Assembly: GCF_036898095.1 (NCBI RefSeq)
Contig: NC_090731.1
Coordinates: 137,379,345 to 137,443,344 of the forward strand
Source: Palaemon carinicauda
Lineage: Eukaryota; Arthropoda; Malacostraca; Decapoda; Palaemonidae
DNA length: 64,000 nucleotides
Reading direction: 5' to 3'
Shown here: in pieces, positions 43,206 to 54,006 of the stretch
Numbering within the stretch: position 1 is the first letter of the stretch
Layout of the letters: every line of letters starts with the position of its first letter
Made by a program: the position numbers and the translations under genes
The notes under the pieces: generated by a model
Databases searched by the model: none
Seen by the model: the letters and a program-made list of their open reading frames with translations, nothing else
What the model was told of the DNA's origin: nothing

Positions 43206-44741
43206 TTCTCCATGCTGAAACCTAAAACTTTATTCCCTTATTTGCATTTAAACAACTGGGCATGTAGACTTGATTTAAAGGATGCTTATTGGCACGTCCC
43301 CCTTCATTCAAGTGCTCAAAGATTCTTAACGTTCAAATTAGGAAAGGGCAAATTCAAATGGACGGTTGTTCCCTTCGGGTTAAAGACAGCTCCCTACATC
43401 TTTTCCAAACTAATGTACACAGTAGTTAAATACATTAGGAAGGAATATAATATTCTCATCTTTAACTACTTAGATGATATACTCATATTAGCAGATTACT
43501 TTCACAAATGCGAGGCTCACACCCAAATAGTCATTGAAGTGCTCACAGAGCTGGGCTGGCAAATATCTATTAAAAAGTCTGTCATTCATCCAGTGCAAAA
43601 GATAGAGTTCTTGGGAGTTCATTATAACTTGGAAAACAAAACAATGAGACCAATGCAGAAAAATATTGATAAATGTATCAGACTTGCCAATACAGTATCA
43701 AACTTGAACAGATCTGACCTCAAATTATATCAAAGATTGATAGGATCACTTAACTTCTGTTCCTACTACACCTTTTACGGTAGATACCATCTTAAATTCC
43801 TTCACAGATTTCATAGATATTTTGCTAAAGGATATAGAATCATTCCTCCTTCTTTCAAATCCTTTCTAGGAGAATGGAAACAAACTAACATGTATAGTGA
43901 TATAAACATTCCTAATAATCAAGTAGATCTAGAACTATTTACAGATGCATCCAACTTTGGCTGGGGTGGAGCATTAGTAGGAGAACATGGCATACTCTCA
44001 ACTGATAATACATGGCTACAAAATGAGAATACTCTGCACATTAACATTAGAGAATTACTTGCATGCATTTACTGTATAAAACACTTCAGAGACAAACTAA
44101 GAAACAAAGTAGTACTAATTCACATAGATTCACAAGTAACAAACTGCTGGATCAAAAAACATGGTAGCATTAGGAACAAATCGGCCCAGGAGGCCATCAA
44201 AGTGTTACTAAACATCAAAGGAAAATACAACATAGACATTCAAACTAAATGGATTAAAGGGAAATGCAATGTGATGGCTGATTCCCTATCGAGAGACTTT
44301 GGTTCCATACATCCAGAAGCCACTCTTGACGACAATCTATTCAATTTAATTTGCACAGATATGAATTTCTCTCCTGAAATAGACCTTTTCACCAATGGTT
44401 TTAATTCTAAATGTAAAAGATTTTGTTCTTCCATACCCAACACAAAAGCAATCAGTAATAATGCTCTTCACATTAGCTGGGAAGGTTCTTCTCCTCTTTA
44501 TGCTTTTCCCCCAGGCTTCTTACTGCATAAAGTTGCTTTTAAGATATATAACGAATGTAATAACAATATGCTCTTCTGCACTGTTTCCCAGGAAACGGAA
44601 CCATGGATTCCCCTTGTCAAGACAGTCTCCAAGGAATACCGGAAGTACAAAGTCAAAGCAGAAGGCTGCCAGATACTTCATATGGACTGTACCTTACCCT
44701 TAGCGCAACACCACTTAAATTTGATCGCCTTCAGAATATAA
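43206..44741 (+). pseudogene. DIRS III reverse transcriptase / RNase H, remaining part
   Basis: This continues the enzyme cut at 36301. The frame is open from the insertion to the TAA at 44739. RT: C-R-L-D-L-K-D-A-Y-W, F-G-L-K-T-A-P and the active site Y-L-D-D-I. RNase H: F-T-D-A-S, I-R-E-L-L-A, H-I-D-S-Q-V and M-A-D-S-L-S-R, all four acids. The tail has E-I-D-L-F-T-N-G and Y-A-F-P-P-G, a distant match to the tail of families I and II. Apart from the II-b insertion and one upstream frameshift it is undamaged. That suggests a recent loss of function. Confidence 0.85.
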
Positions 44742-44851
44742 AAGATCAACTACCTTCTATTTTTCAATATTAAACTTACCCGATAATCATGTAGCTGTCA
44801 ACTCCGTTGCCCGACAGAATTCTCTGGAGGGATACGCCAGCTATCACAATA

Positions 44852-47356
44852 CAGTGATACCTCGGTAGTCGAACGACTCTATACTCGAACAATTCGGAGT
44901 TCGACCAAAATTTTCGAGAAATTTTTGCTGCGGTGCTCGACCAAAAATTCGGTACTCGACCAGCCGAACACGTGACGACCGCATGGGCTTTGTGATGATC
45001 GCGCCATCTCGGCCACTCTCGCTTGTTCGGGAAGCATCAGTTCTCTCGAGAGCGTCACTCAGACAACGCGCGATCAGCATTCGTTGTGATTTAGTGATTT
45101 TCAGTGCTTTTAATTGCTTTTTTAGCTTTCATAATGAGTCCCAAGAAAGTAATGAGTGTTAAGGGGAAGGAGAAGAGGAAAACAGTGCGAACAACGATCG
45201 AGTTGAAGAAGGAAATTATAGCGAAATATGAGAATGGTGTACGAGTGTCCGATTTAGCGGTAGAATACGGAATGGCGAAGTCGACCATTTCTACGTTTTT
45301 AAAGCATAAAGAAATGATTAAGAAGGCGAATGTTGCAACGGGAGTTACGGCGGTAACTAAGCAAAGGCCACAAGTGATTGAGGAGATGGAAAAGTTGCTT
45401 TTAATATTTATTAAAGAAAAACAGTTGGCCGGGGAAAGTGTTAGTGAAGCGTTCATTTGTGAAAAAGCGTTGCATATCTATGAAGAATTAGTGAAGAAAA
45501 GTCCGAGTACCAGTGAAAGTGATTCATTTACATTTAAAGCGAGCAGGGGTTGGTTTGAAAAGTTTCGTAATAGAACAGGTATTCATCGTGTTACTAGGCA
45601 TGGGGAGGCAGCTAGTTCGGATCAAATTGCAGCCGATAAATACGTGGGGGAATTCGATCGGTACATAAATGAACAAAATTTGATCGCACAACAAGTCTTT
45701 AATTGTGATGAGACTGGGTTATTTTGGAAGAAAATGCCAGCCAATACGTACATTACCAAGGACGAGACGAAGATGCCAGGTCACAAGCCAATGAAAGATA
45801 GGCTAACATTGTTGCTGTGTGCAAATGCAAGTGGCGATTGCAAGATCAAACCCTTGTTAGTGTACCACTCGGACAACCCCCGGGTGTTCAAACGAAATAA
45901 TATTTGTAAAAGTGCACTACCAGTTATGTGGCGCTCGAACACTAAATCTTGGGTCACAAGACAATTCTTTACTGAGTGGATAAACGAAGTGTTTGCCCCC
46001 CAGGTTAAGGCTTACCTCATTGAAAAGAGCTTGCCAATGAAATGTCTTCTGGTTATGGACAATGCTCCTGCACATCCTCCAGGTCTCGAGGATGACTTGA
46101 AAGAAGAATACAGCTTTATCAAAATCAAATTCTTGCCCCCCAATACTACTCCCATACTCCAGCCCATGGACCAACAGGTCATTTCAAACTTCAAAAAACT
46201 CTATACCAAGGCCCTTTTCAGAAAGTGTTTTGAAGTGACCAGTGACACGAAGTTGACCCTAAAGGAATTCTGGAAGGAACACTTCAGCATCCTCAACTCT
46301 GTTAACATGATTGACCAAGCTTGGCGAGGTGTGACCTATAGGACATTGAACTCTGCCTGGCGTAAGCTGTGGCCATCATGTGTCACAGAGAGGGAGTTTG
46401 AAGGTTTCCAACCAGAGGCGGGTCCAAGCACTGCTACCCCTGTAATTTCTGATGACACTGATGTCGTTGAGGAAATTGTTGTCATGGGCAGGAGTTTGGG
46501 GCTTGAGGTCGACAAGGATGATATTGATGAGCTTGTAGAAAGCCATTCTACCGAGTTGACTGTGGAGGAATTGTTGCACCTGCAACAACAACAGCAGCAG
46601 GATCTGATTGTGGAGCAGGAATCTTCAGAAGAGGATGAGGTAAGGGAGGATGTTCCAAGTTCTCTCATCAATGAAATTTGTTCCAAGTGGGCAGATGTGC
46701 AGGCTTTTGCTGAAAAATACCACCCAGAAATTGCAGTAGCAAACCGGGCAGTGCATATGTTTAATGATAGTGTCATGTATCATTTTCGAAGAATACTGCA
46801 GAGGAGGAAGAAACAATTAACAATAGACCAGTTTTTCACAAAAGAAAAGAAAGCTGCTACATCAAAGCCTGTTTCTCCTCCAAAGAAGAGACAAAGAAGA
46901 GAAGAAACCCCTGAAATAGATCTGCCCACCCTTTCATTGGAGAGAGAAACAACTCCTGAAGGAGAACTACCCCGCCACATCATGGAAGGGGACTCTCCTT
47001 CCAAGCAGTAACCTCCCCCTTCCATCCTCTCCACATCCATCCCTGTATGCCATCGAACCGCTGCTCAAAGGTATGTTCACTACAGTACAGAAAATGGTTT
47101 AAAATTGTTTTATTTTAGTACAGTAAATGGTTTAAAATTGTTTTATAGGATTTTCTGACCAATTTCATACACATTTAGATAATTATTGTTGTTTAGGTAC
47201 ACGTTTTATTAATATTTTGGGCCTGTTCGAGTGCTTGGGAACGGAATAGAATATATACCATTATTTCTTATGGGGAAAAAAAATTCGGTACTCGAACAAA
47301 TCGGAGGTCGAACACGGATCTCGAACGGATTATGGTCGAGTACCGAGGTATCACTG
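44852..47356 (+). mobile_element. Tigger/pogo-type DNA transposon
   Basis: The terminal inverted repeats start CAGTGATACCTCGGTA at both ends (reverse complement on the right, ending at 47356). TA lies on each side (44850-44851 and 47357-47358), the mariner/pogo target duplication. Subterminal copies of CGGTACTCGA-like motifs lie at both ends. It contains one intact transposase gene and sits in the left ITR of DIRS II-c. The undamaged right ITR of II-c shows the empty site with a single TA. Confidence 0.93.
45134..47011 (+). CDS. Tigger-type transposase
   Basis: An intact protein of 625 residues from the ATG at 45134; an in-frame upstream ATG at 45104 is less likely because homology begins with S-P-K-K. 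Residues 1-65 form a CENP-B-type helix-turn-helix (E-Y-G-M-A-K-S-T-I-S). Residues about 75-160 form the second, CENP-B/Tc5-like DNA-binding domain. The DDE domain has Asp 192 (N-C-D-E-T-G), Asp 309 (V-M-D-N-A-P-A-H) and Asp 346 (Q-P-M-D-Q), all present. A Gln run and acidic stretch follow. Residues 561-568, Q-L-T-I-D-Q-F-F, fit the PCNA-interacting (PIP) box known from pogo transposase. A basic nuclear-type signal (K-K-R-Q-R-R) lies near the end. It cuts and moves the element; no lesion is seen. Confidence 0.93.
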   Translation: MSPKKVMSVKGKEKRKTVRTTIELKKEIIAKYENGVRVSDLAVEYGMAKSTISTFLKHKEMIKKANVATGVTAVTKQRPQVIEEMEKLLLIFIKEKQLAGESVSEAFICEKALHIYEELVKKSPSTSESDSFTFKASRGWFEKFRNRTGIHRVTRHGEAASSDQIAADKYVGEFDRYINEQNLIAQQVFNCDETGLFWKKMPANTYITKDETKMPGHKPMKDRLTLLLCANASGDCKIKPLLVYHSDNPRVFKRNNICKSALPVMWRSNTKSWVTRQFFTEWINEVFAPQVKAYLIEKSLPMKCLLVMDNAPAHPPGLEDDLKEEYSFIKIKFLPPNTTPILQPMDQQVISNFKKLYTKALFRKCFEVTSDTKLTLKEFWKEHFSILNSVNMIDQAWRGVTYRTLNSAWRKLWPSCVTEREFEGFQPEAGPSTATPVISDDTDVVEEIVVMGRSLGLEVDKDDIDELVESHSTELTVEELLHLQQQQQQDLIVEQESSEEDEVREDVPSSLINEICSKWADVQAFAEKYHPEIAVANRAVHMFNDSVMYHFRRILQRRKKQLTIDQFFTKEKKAATSKPVSPPKKRQRREETPEIDLPTLSLERETTPEGELPRHIMEGDSPSKQ

Positions 47357-47358
47357 TA

Positions 47359-47629
47359 CTAGAAGGGGGTGTATTTACCAGCGCCACCTGTGGCCAGGTA
47401 CTCAAGTACTTCTTGTTGACACCTCCTCAATTATTCCTCTGTCGTGCTTCCGGCAAGACGTTCTGGGATACGCTTATGTTCTTGGAGTATTTTCACGACT
47501 TTGGTGAAGTATTTCTCTTTGATTTCGGCTGTCGCTTTACTGGAAACTTCTATATTAGCTTAGTTAGCTTTTGGAATTAATTTGATTAATTATGGTGACG
47601 AGAGAGTATGAACTCTCGGTCACCTTTCA
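47359..47629 (+). repeat. Left ITR of DIRS II-c, part after the Tigger, and leader
   Basis: This continues the ITR begun at 44760-44851. The part to about 47445 mirrors 53750-53830. The rest is leader related to that of II-a and II-b. Confidence 0.8.
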
Positions 47630-48205
47630 ATGGCCGACCCTTCCCTTAGACGGAAGTGTTGGTGTCTAAGAGAGTATAGACTCTCTCTCTTAATTTTGCT
47701 TAACAAAAGTTATAGATTTATTTTATATCTCTCCGCCTCTTATAGGCCTCTTCGATTAACTTCCTTTTATTATAAACTCATTAAAATTAATTTTTATATT
47801 TGTTTATATTCGACCTTCCTAATAGTAGGCGGTCTTTTACCGAAGTTAATAAACTTTGAGCCCGTCATTTCGGTTTTACCTGTTAACATATTATGCTATT
47901 TCCGCCACAGAGTTTGAAAGATTTTCTTTGACAGTCTCGTACTGTTTTCAAAGTTGAACTAACGTTTTGTTTTGTCTCTGCAGTTGTTGACGTTCAGAAC
48001 GTTCAACTTGCACTCTATCGTTACGATAGAGAAAGAATGTTCACGGTTTCACGTTGCAGTAAGAGTAACCGTGTCTAGCGTTTTGTTCATTCTTTCTTAA
48101 CTTAATGGTTTTGATCCTAATAAAGGAACTTTTCAGTTTTTTCCTTTAACAATAATATGTTTTAACGATATATATGATTGGGCTCTTCTCTCAGGTTCTA
48201 AGTCA

Positions 48206-48206
<1 letters not shown>

Positions 48207-48236
<30 letters not shown>

Positions 48237-48238
48237 CG
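48207..48238. repeat. GA microsatellite in DIRS II-c
   Basis: A run of AG dinucleotides in the AT-rich block, at the place of the GA run in II-a. Confidence 0.9.
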
Positions 48239-49018
48239 GAGGGAGAAAGATGATAAACGTTTCATTCAAGCCTGCCAGGCGTACGAGTAACGTCGTTATC
48301 GTTTTTGCTCTTCTCCCTAGTCTCTTTAGGGGAAGAAACTAAACGTTTCTAGAGTGATCTAGTGTTTAGTCTCTTTCCAACCACTGAATTATCTTTCATT
48401 AGATTTTTCTGTTACATTGTAATTCTGTTTTCGCAATTACTAACTTTGAGAAAGGATAGAATTGCGTATTTCAGGTACAAACCACTTAAAGTTTCGAGTT
48501 CAGTGAAATAAGTGCAAACAGAAATCAAAGTGATAAGTGATTAGTGCGTGAGGGTACTTTTGTGCGCGCCAGTCGTCCTCCCAGTCCGGGACCTCTTGCA
48601 AGCTCCCAAGCCCAGGGGAGAAGCAATGTCGAAGGGCATAAGGGTTCAGCAGGCCTTGATCGGCGCACAGAAGTATTCTCGGTGGTTGTGGGCGTGTCTT
48701 ACCGAGACCGTCACTCCCACCCGCAGACGATTGAGCCCTTATTTTGCTCGTCTGCAGAAGAGATTAGGGGAGAAAATAAAGGCAGAGTAACGCTGGTCTC
48801 AGGTCTCAAGACCTCTTAAACGTTAAGTCCAGACCTATGCCAGACGTACGAAGTTAAAGTTCACAACCCGAATGCAGTCATTGGGTTAGCTCTGACTCTC
48901 CTCAGTCATCAGTTGATTACACTCCGCCTAAGAGGAGTAAGGTTCTGCCACAACAGATCTCTGCTGTTAAGGCTTTACCTCAGCAGAACTTAGTGTCTGC
49001 CGACCCCAAGTTAACTCT

Positions 49019-49475
49019 ACTGCAGTCCATACAGTCACAACTTTCGGTCTTGATGCGTGAGTGTCGGGCTGAGAGTGTTGCGCCTCCGCCTCCGCCTACA
49101 CTCCCCCCCGCCTATGATCGCTCCGCCTGATCACAGTACCACCTGCCAGGCGTACGATGTTGTGAAATCTACTACAGTCCATGCAAGCACAGCTTTCGGA
49201 CTTGATGCGTGAGTGTCGGGCTGAGAGTGTTGCTCCTCCGCCTCCGCCTACACTCCCTCCACCTACACTCGCTCCGCCTGATCGCAGTACCATCTGCCAG
49301 GCGTACGATGTTGTGGACTCTACTACAGTCCATGCAAGCTCAGCTTTCGGACTTGATGCGTGAGTGTCGGGCTGAGAGTGTTGCTCCTCCGCCTCCGCCT
49401 ACACTCCCTCCACCTACACTCGCTCCGCCTGATCGCAGTACCACCTGCCAGCAGTTCCACCTGCCAGGCGTACGA
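49019..49475 (+). repeat. Three tandem copies of about 151 bp in DIRS II-c gag
   Basis: Copies start at about 49019, 49171 and 49322 (ACT(G/A)CAGTCC). Each codes, in part, for a Gln-Leu-Ser stretch followed by Pro-rich sequence. The unit of 151-152 bp is not a multiple of three, so each copy moves the frame. Copies 2 and 3 are nearly the same; copy 1 is more diverged. Confidence 0.85.
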
Positions 49476-50139
49476 TGTTGAGCCACGTGCTGAGTTTGCT
49501 GTTCCCTGTGGTGTTCAGCCTCCGCCTTCCTTAAGGCAACCTTTACATTGGGATCAGGAGGATTATACCTCTCTTCCTCCGCCTCCACTTGCTGCTCCAC
49601 CAGTGATGCAACACTCGGTTGAGGTACAACAACCTCTCCCGTCCATGAGTCAGTCTCCTCAGCTCTCGCTGCAGCGAGCTCAACCCTCCACAAGGCAAGC
49701 ACCACAACACCTTAGCCTTGCGCCTCAGGAGCCTCAGCTTGCGAGACATTTACCTTGTTCTGCGCAGCCTCTTCCTCATCGCGCTCCGCTCACACCACAG
49801 GAACTGGAACTTGCTACTCCGCTTCCGCCAACCGCTCAGCAAGCGCAACCCTTGGGTTCAACCACTCATGCTAGGAGTCAGCCTCCTCCACCCATGCGCC
49901 TTCCTTCTGCTTGTCTTTTATTCAGCCTTTGCAGACTGAGCCTCAGGTGTTCCCTCATCGGAGTCTTGAAGAGGAAACCACAACTATTGTTGTTCCAGCT
50001 CGTTCTGACTCTGCTGTTCAGCATACCTTACCTCCATTTTCATACCATGGTTTAAACCCCATGCAAGCATGCATAAAGCACTCTAGCACTGGTCATGGAA
50101 TTTCTGAGAAATGTTAAACGCCATGCACACGCTCTGCTT

Positions 50140-50325
50140 TCCTTACAGCAGGCTCTGCTTACAGCAGGCTCTGCTTACTACATGCTCAGCATACAGCATG
50201 CTCTGCATTCAGCATGCTCTGCATACAACATGCTCTGCATACAGCATGCTCTGCATTCAGCATGCTCTGCATACAACATGCTCTACATACATCATGCTCT
50301 GCATACCTTACCGCATGCTTCTCAA
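50140..50325 (+). repeat. 16-bp tandem repeats in DIRS II-c
   Basis: About eleven units close to CATGCTCTGCATACAG follow each other. The unit contains the palindrome GCATGC at its joint. Gag of II-b has no such array, so it arose in this copy. Confidence 0.85.
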
Positions 50326-50899
50326 CACATCTTGGGTTGTTGCCAACTCACTAGACTGTCAAGCAGTTTCATAACGTTGCCTTCTAGTCTGCTGCTTTTG
50401 CACCAGTGAACCCTCACTCAGAGAACTTAGCTTTTCTAGGATAAGGTCCCTGTAGATGAGAAAGTTCTTTTCTCCCTCCTTCTGATATTCCCTTGAGGAC
50501 TCTGTCATTTGGAGGGAGCCTTTAGCTGCATAACCTCTTATGGACTTTTATTTAAGCATAACATGCTTACAGGGAAGGTAATGGTTCCACTTCAGCCGCT
50601 AATCCCGTCTGTTACCACACCTGCTCCCATAGACCTTGAGCTGTGTTGCATGACATGCAGTCCAAGCTTAGTCCTTGTTAGAGGATTTTTTGTTTACGGA
50701 GTCAATGTGTCACGGGGAAGACGTTCAACAACCAACAGAAGGGACTTGTTGTGACGCAGTGCGGCAACCTCAGCAACCCGTTAAGGAGTTGTCTGTACGA
50801 CCCAGACAGTCTAGACAGATTCGGGTTGTCACTGTACTTCCTCGCTTGCCCATGATTGACAGTTTACAGACTGTGCAGCAGTATCATGATCTTGTGTCC

Positions 50900-52125
50900 G
50901 GCTCCGTCAGACGACTGGCTTTTAAGAGCTTCCACAAGTCGTCGCTGTCTGGAGATTTTCAAATGGACTATGGATCTGACCAAGGAACTGGGCCTCCTGG
51001 TCAATTTTGAGGAGTCTCAGCTCGTTCCATCCCAGACCATTGTCTCCTTGGGTATGGATCTTCAGAGTCGAGCTTTTCGGACTTGTCCGTCGGCCCCAAG
51101 GATCTTCCAAGCCCTAGAATGCATCCAGAGCATGCTGAGAAGGAACCGATGCTCAGTCAGGCAGTGGATGAGTCTAACAGGGACACTTTCATCGCTGGCC
51201 CTGTTCATCGAGTTAGGGAGACTCCACCTCCGCCCCCTTCAGTATCATCTAGCTGCTCACTGGATAAAGGACATGACGCTAGAGACGGGCTCAGTTCCTG
51301 TTTCCGAAGAGATGAGGTCTACTCCAACGTGGTGGAAGAACAGCATTCTTCTCAAGGAAGGTCTACCATTGGCTGTTCAGACCCCCGACCACCGTCTCTT
51401 CTCGGACGCATCGGACACGGGCTGGGGTGCGACACTGGACGGACAGGAATGCTCGGGAACATGGAATCAGGAGCAAAGGACACTTCACATCTATTGCAAG
51501 GAGTTGTTGGCAGTTCATCTGGCCTTGATTAACTTCAAGTCCCTCCAGCTTAACAAGGTGGTGGAGGTGAACTCCGACTACACCACAGCCTTGGCTTACA
51601 TCTCCAAGCAGGGAGGGACTCATTCGAGGAAGTTGTTCGAGATCGCAAGGGACCTCCTCATTTGGTCAAAAGTTCGAAAGCTCACGCTGGTAACGAGGCT
51701 CATTCAGGGCGATATGAATGTCATGGCAGATCGCCTCAGCCGGAAGGGTCAGGTCTTCCCCACAGAGTGGACCCTTCACAAGAATGTTTGCAGCAGACTT
51801 TGGGCCCTGTGGGGTCAGCCAACCATAGATCTATTCGCTACCTCGATGACCAAGAGGCTCCTCTTGTATTGTTCTCCGATTCCAGACCCAGCAGCAGTTC
51901 GCGTGGATGCCTTTCTGCTGGATTGGTCCCATCTCGACCTGTATGCATTCCCGCCGTTCAAGATTGTCAACAGGGTACTTCAGAAGTTCGCCTCTCACAA
52001 AGGGACACGGCTGACGTTGGTTGCTCCCCTCTGGCCCGCGAGAGAATGGTTCACCGAGGTACTGCAATGGCTGGTCGACGTTCCCAGGACTCTTCCTCCT
52101 AGAGTGGACCTTCTGCGTCTAACCT
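50900..52125 (+). pseudogene. DIRS II-c RT remnant and RNase H
   Basis: The frame begins at the last residues of the RT active site (D-D-W-L-L-R-A); the palm motifs before it are deleted. The connection and RNase H follow in one open frame: S-D-A-S-D-T-G-W-G-A, K-E-L-L-A-V-H, N-S-D-Y-T-T and M-A-D-R-L-S-R. Then comes the tail W-G-Q-P-T-I-D-L-F. An extra base near 52115 fuses this frame to that of the recombinase. It cannot make DNA, though RNase H residues are kept. Confidence 0.8.
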
Positions 52126-53241
52126 CACGTAAAGAAGGTACACCCAAACCTCCACGCTCTTCGTCTGACTGCCTTCAGACTATCGAAAGACTCTCAAGAG
52201 CTAGAGGCTTTTCGAAGGAGGCAGCCAGAGCGATTGCCAGAGCAAGGACGACATCCACTCTCAGAGTCTATCAGTCTTAATGGGAAGTCTTCCGAAGCTG
52301 GTGCAAGGCCAATGCAGTTTCCTCAACCAGTACCACTGTAACCCAGATTGCTGACTTCCTGTTACATCTAAGGAACGTAAGATCCCTATCAGCTCCTACG
52401 ATCAAGGGTTACAGAAGTATGTTGGCAGCGGTTTTCCGCCACAGAGGCTTGGATCTTTCCTCCAACAAAGATCTACAGGACCTCCTTAGGTCTTTTGAGA
52501 CCTCAAAGGAACGTCGGTTGTCCACTCCAGGCTGGAATCTAGACGTGGTCCTAAGGTTCCTAATGTCATCAGGATTTGAACCGCTCCAATCAGCCTCTTT
52601 TAAGGACCTCACATTAAAAACTCTTTTCCTCGTGTGCTTAGCAACAGGTAAAAGAGTAAGTGAGATCCACGCCTTCAGCAGGAACATAGGTTTCACATCT
52701 GAAACGGCTACATGTTCCTTGCAGCTCGGTTTTTTGGCTAAAAACGAGCTTCCTTCCCGTCCTTGGCCTAAGTCGTTCGAGATCCCAAGCCTGTCCAACA
52801 TGGTGGGGAACGAACTGGAGAGAGTACTTTGCCCAGTTAGAGCTCTTAAGTACTATCTAAGAAGGTCAAAACCATTACGAGGACAATCAGAAGCCTTATG
52901 GTGTGCTATCAAGAAGCCTTCTCTACCAATGTCTAAGAACTCAGTTTCTTACTACATCAGGCTTCTGATTAGAGAAGCAAATTTCTCATCTGAAGGAAGA
53001 AGACCTTGCTTTGCTGAAGGTAAGGACACATGAAGTGAGAGCTGTGGCTACTTCAGTGGCCTTCAAACAGAACCGTTCTCTGCAGAGTGTTATGGATGCA
53101 ACCTATTGGAGAAGCAAGTCAGTGTTCGCATCATTCTATCTCAAAGATGTCCAGTCTCTTTACGAGTACTGCTACACCCTGGGTCCATTCGTAGCAACGA
53201 ATGCAGTAGTAGGCGAGGGCTCAGCCACTACATTCCCATAA
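52067..53241 (+). pseudogene. DIRS II-c tyrosine recombinase
   Basis: The start corresponds to that of II-b, but a TAG at about 52100 and the extra base near 52115 break the lead-in. After Y-Q-S a TAA (52278) replaces a Lys codon. The catalytic domain then reads T-G-K-R-V-S-E-I-H with the first Arg. A one-base gain near 52981 shifts the frame before T-H-E-V-R and S-F-Y-L-K-D-V, which are present in the next frame. All catalytic residues survive at the DNA level but in a broken frame. Confidence 0.85.
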
Positions 53242-53954
53242 TCCCATAACTTTTTAACCTTTCTCTTGAATACTTTTTATGGGTTGTACGGTCGGCTAAG
53301 AAGCCTTCCACATCCTTGTTGATTTGGCGGGTGGTCAATTCTTTCTTGAGAAGCGCCAAGGTTAAAGGTTGTGATGAGGTCCTTTAGTATGGGTTGCAGC
53401 CCTGTATACTTTAGCACCTTTGAGTTGATTCAGCCTCCCAAGAGGAACGCTGCGCTCAGTAAGGAAGACGATCTTATTAAAGGCAGAGTAACGGTTCAAG
53501 TCGACTTCCTTACCAGGTACTTATTATTTCATTGTTATTGTGGATAACTGATTATATGAAATACGGGATACTTAGCTATCCTTTAGTCTTGTACACTGGT
53601 TTTTCACCCACCCCCCTGGGTGTGAATCAGCTACATGATTATCGGGTAAGTTTAATATTGAAAAATGTTATTTTTATTAATAAAATAAATTTTTGAATAT
53701 ACTTACCCGATAATCATGATTTAATCGACCCTCCCTTCCTCCCCATAGAGAACCAGTGGACCGAGGAATAATTGAGGTGTCAACAAGAAGTACTTGAGTA
53801 CCTGGCCACAGGTGGCGCTGGTAAATACACCCCCTTCTAGTATTGTGATAGCTGGCGTATCCCTCCATAGAATTCTGTCGGGCAACGGAGTTGACAGCTA
53901 CATGATTATCGGGTAAGTATATTCAAAAATTTATTTTATTAATAAAAATAACAT
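53242..53954 (+). repeat. 3' untranslated part, ICR (53628-53718) and right ITR (53750-53954) of DIRS II-c
   Basis: The ICR and ITR are built as in II-b. The right ITR holds, inverted, the uninterrupted version of the site where the Tigger entered the left ITR. Confidence 0.9.
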
Positions 53955-54006
53955 ATTTCCTCCAGAGATATGCAACAAAATTACTTTCAATTTACGAGAC
54001 AGTTCC

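Larger units (their letters stand above)
47630..50900 (+). pseudogene. DIRS II-c gag remnant
   Basis: The ATG at 47630 (M-A-D-P-S-L-R-R-K-C) begins like II-b gag, but the cysteine motif is absent. The AT-rich block of about 0.9 kb shared with II-a follows (to about 48540). Gag homology resumes with R-A-S-R-P-P-S-P-G-P-L, then breaks up in a Pro-rich region carrying a 151-bp triplication and 16-bp repeats. The carboxy half and the start of RT are missing. Near 50900 the sequence jumps into the RT active-site region. Confidence 0.65.
44760..53954 (+). mobile_element. DIRS family II element, copy c, inserted in DIRS III and split by a Tigger
   Basis: The ends match II-b (T-run before CAATATTAAACTTACCCG on the left, ATAACAT on the right). 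The ICR is at 53628-53718 and the right ITR at 53750-53954. The left ITR is cut at 44851/47357 by the Tigger. Gag is decayed and repeat-rich, most of RT is deleted, and RNase H and recombinase are recognisable with a few lesions. It lies 18 bases after the RNase H stop of DIRS III. Confidence 0.9.
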
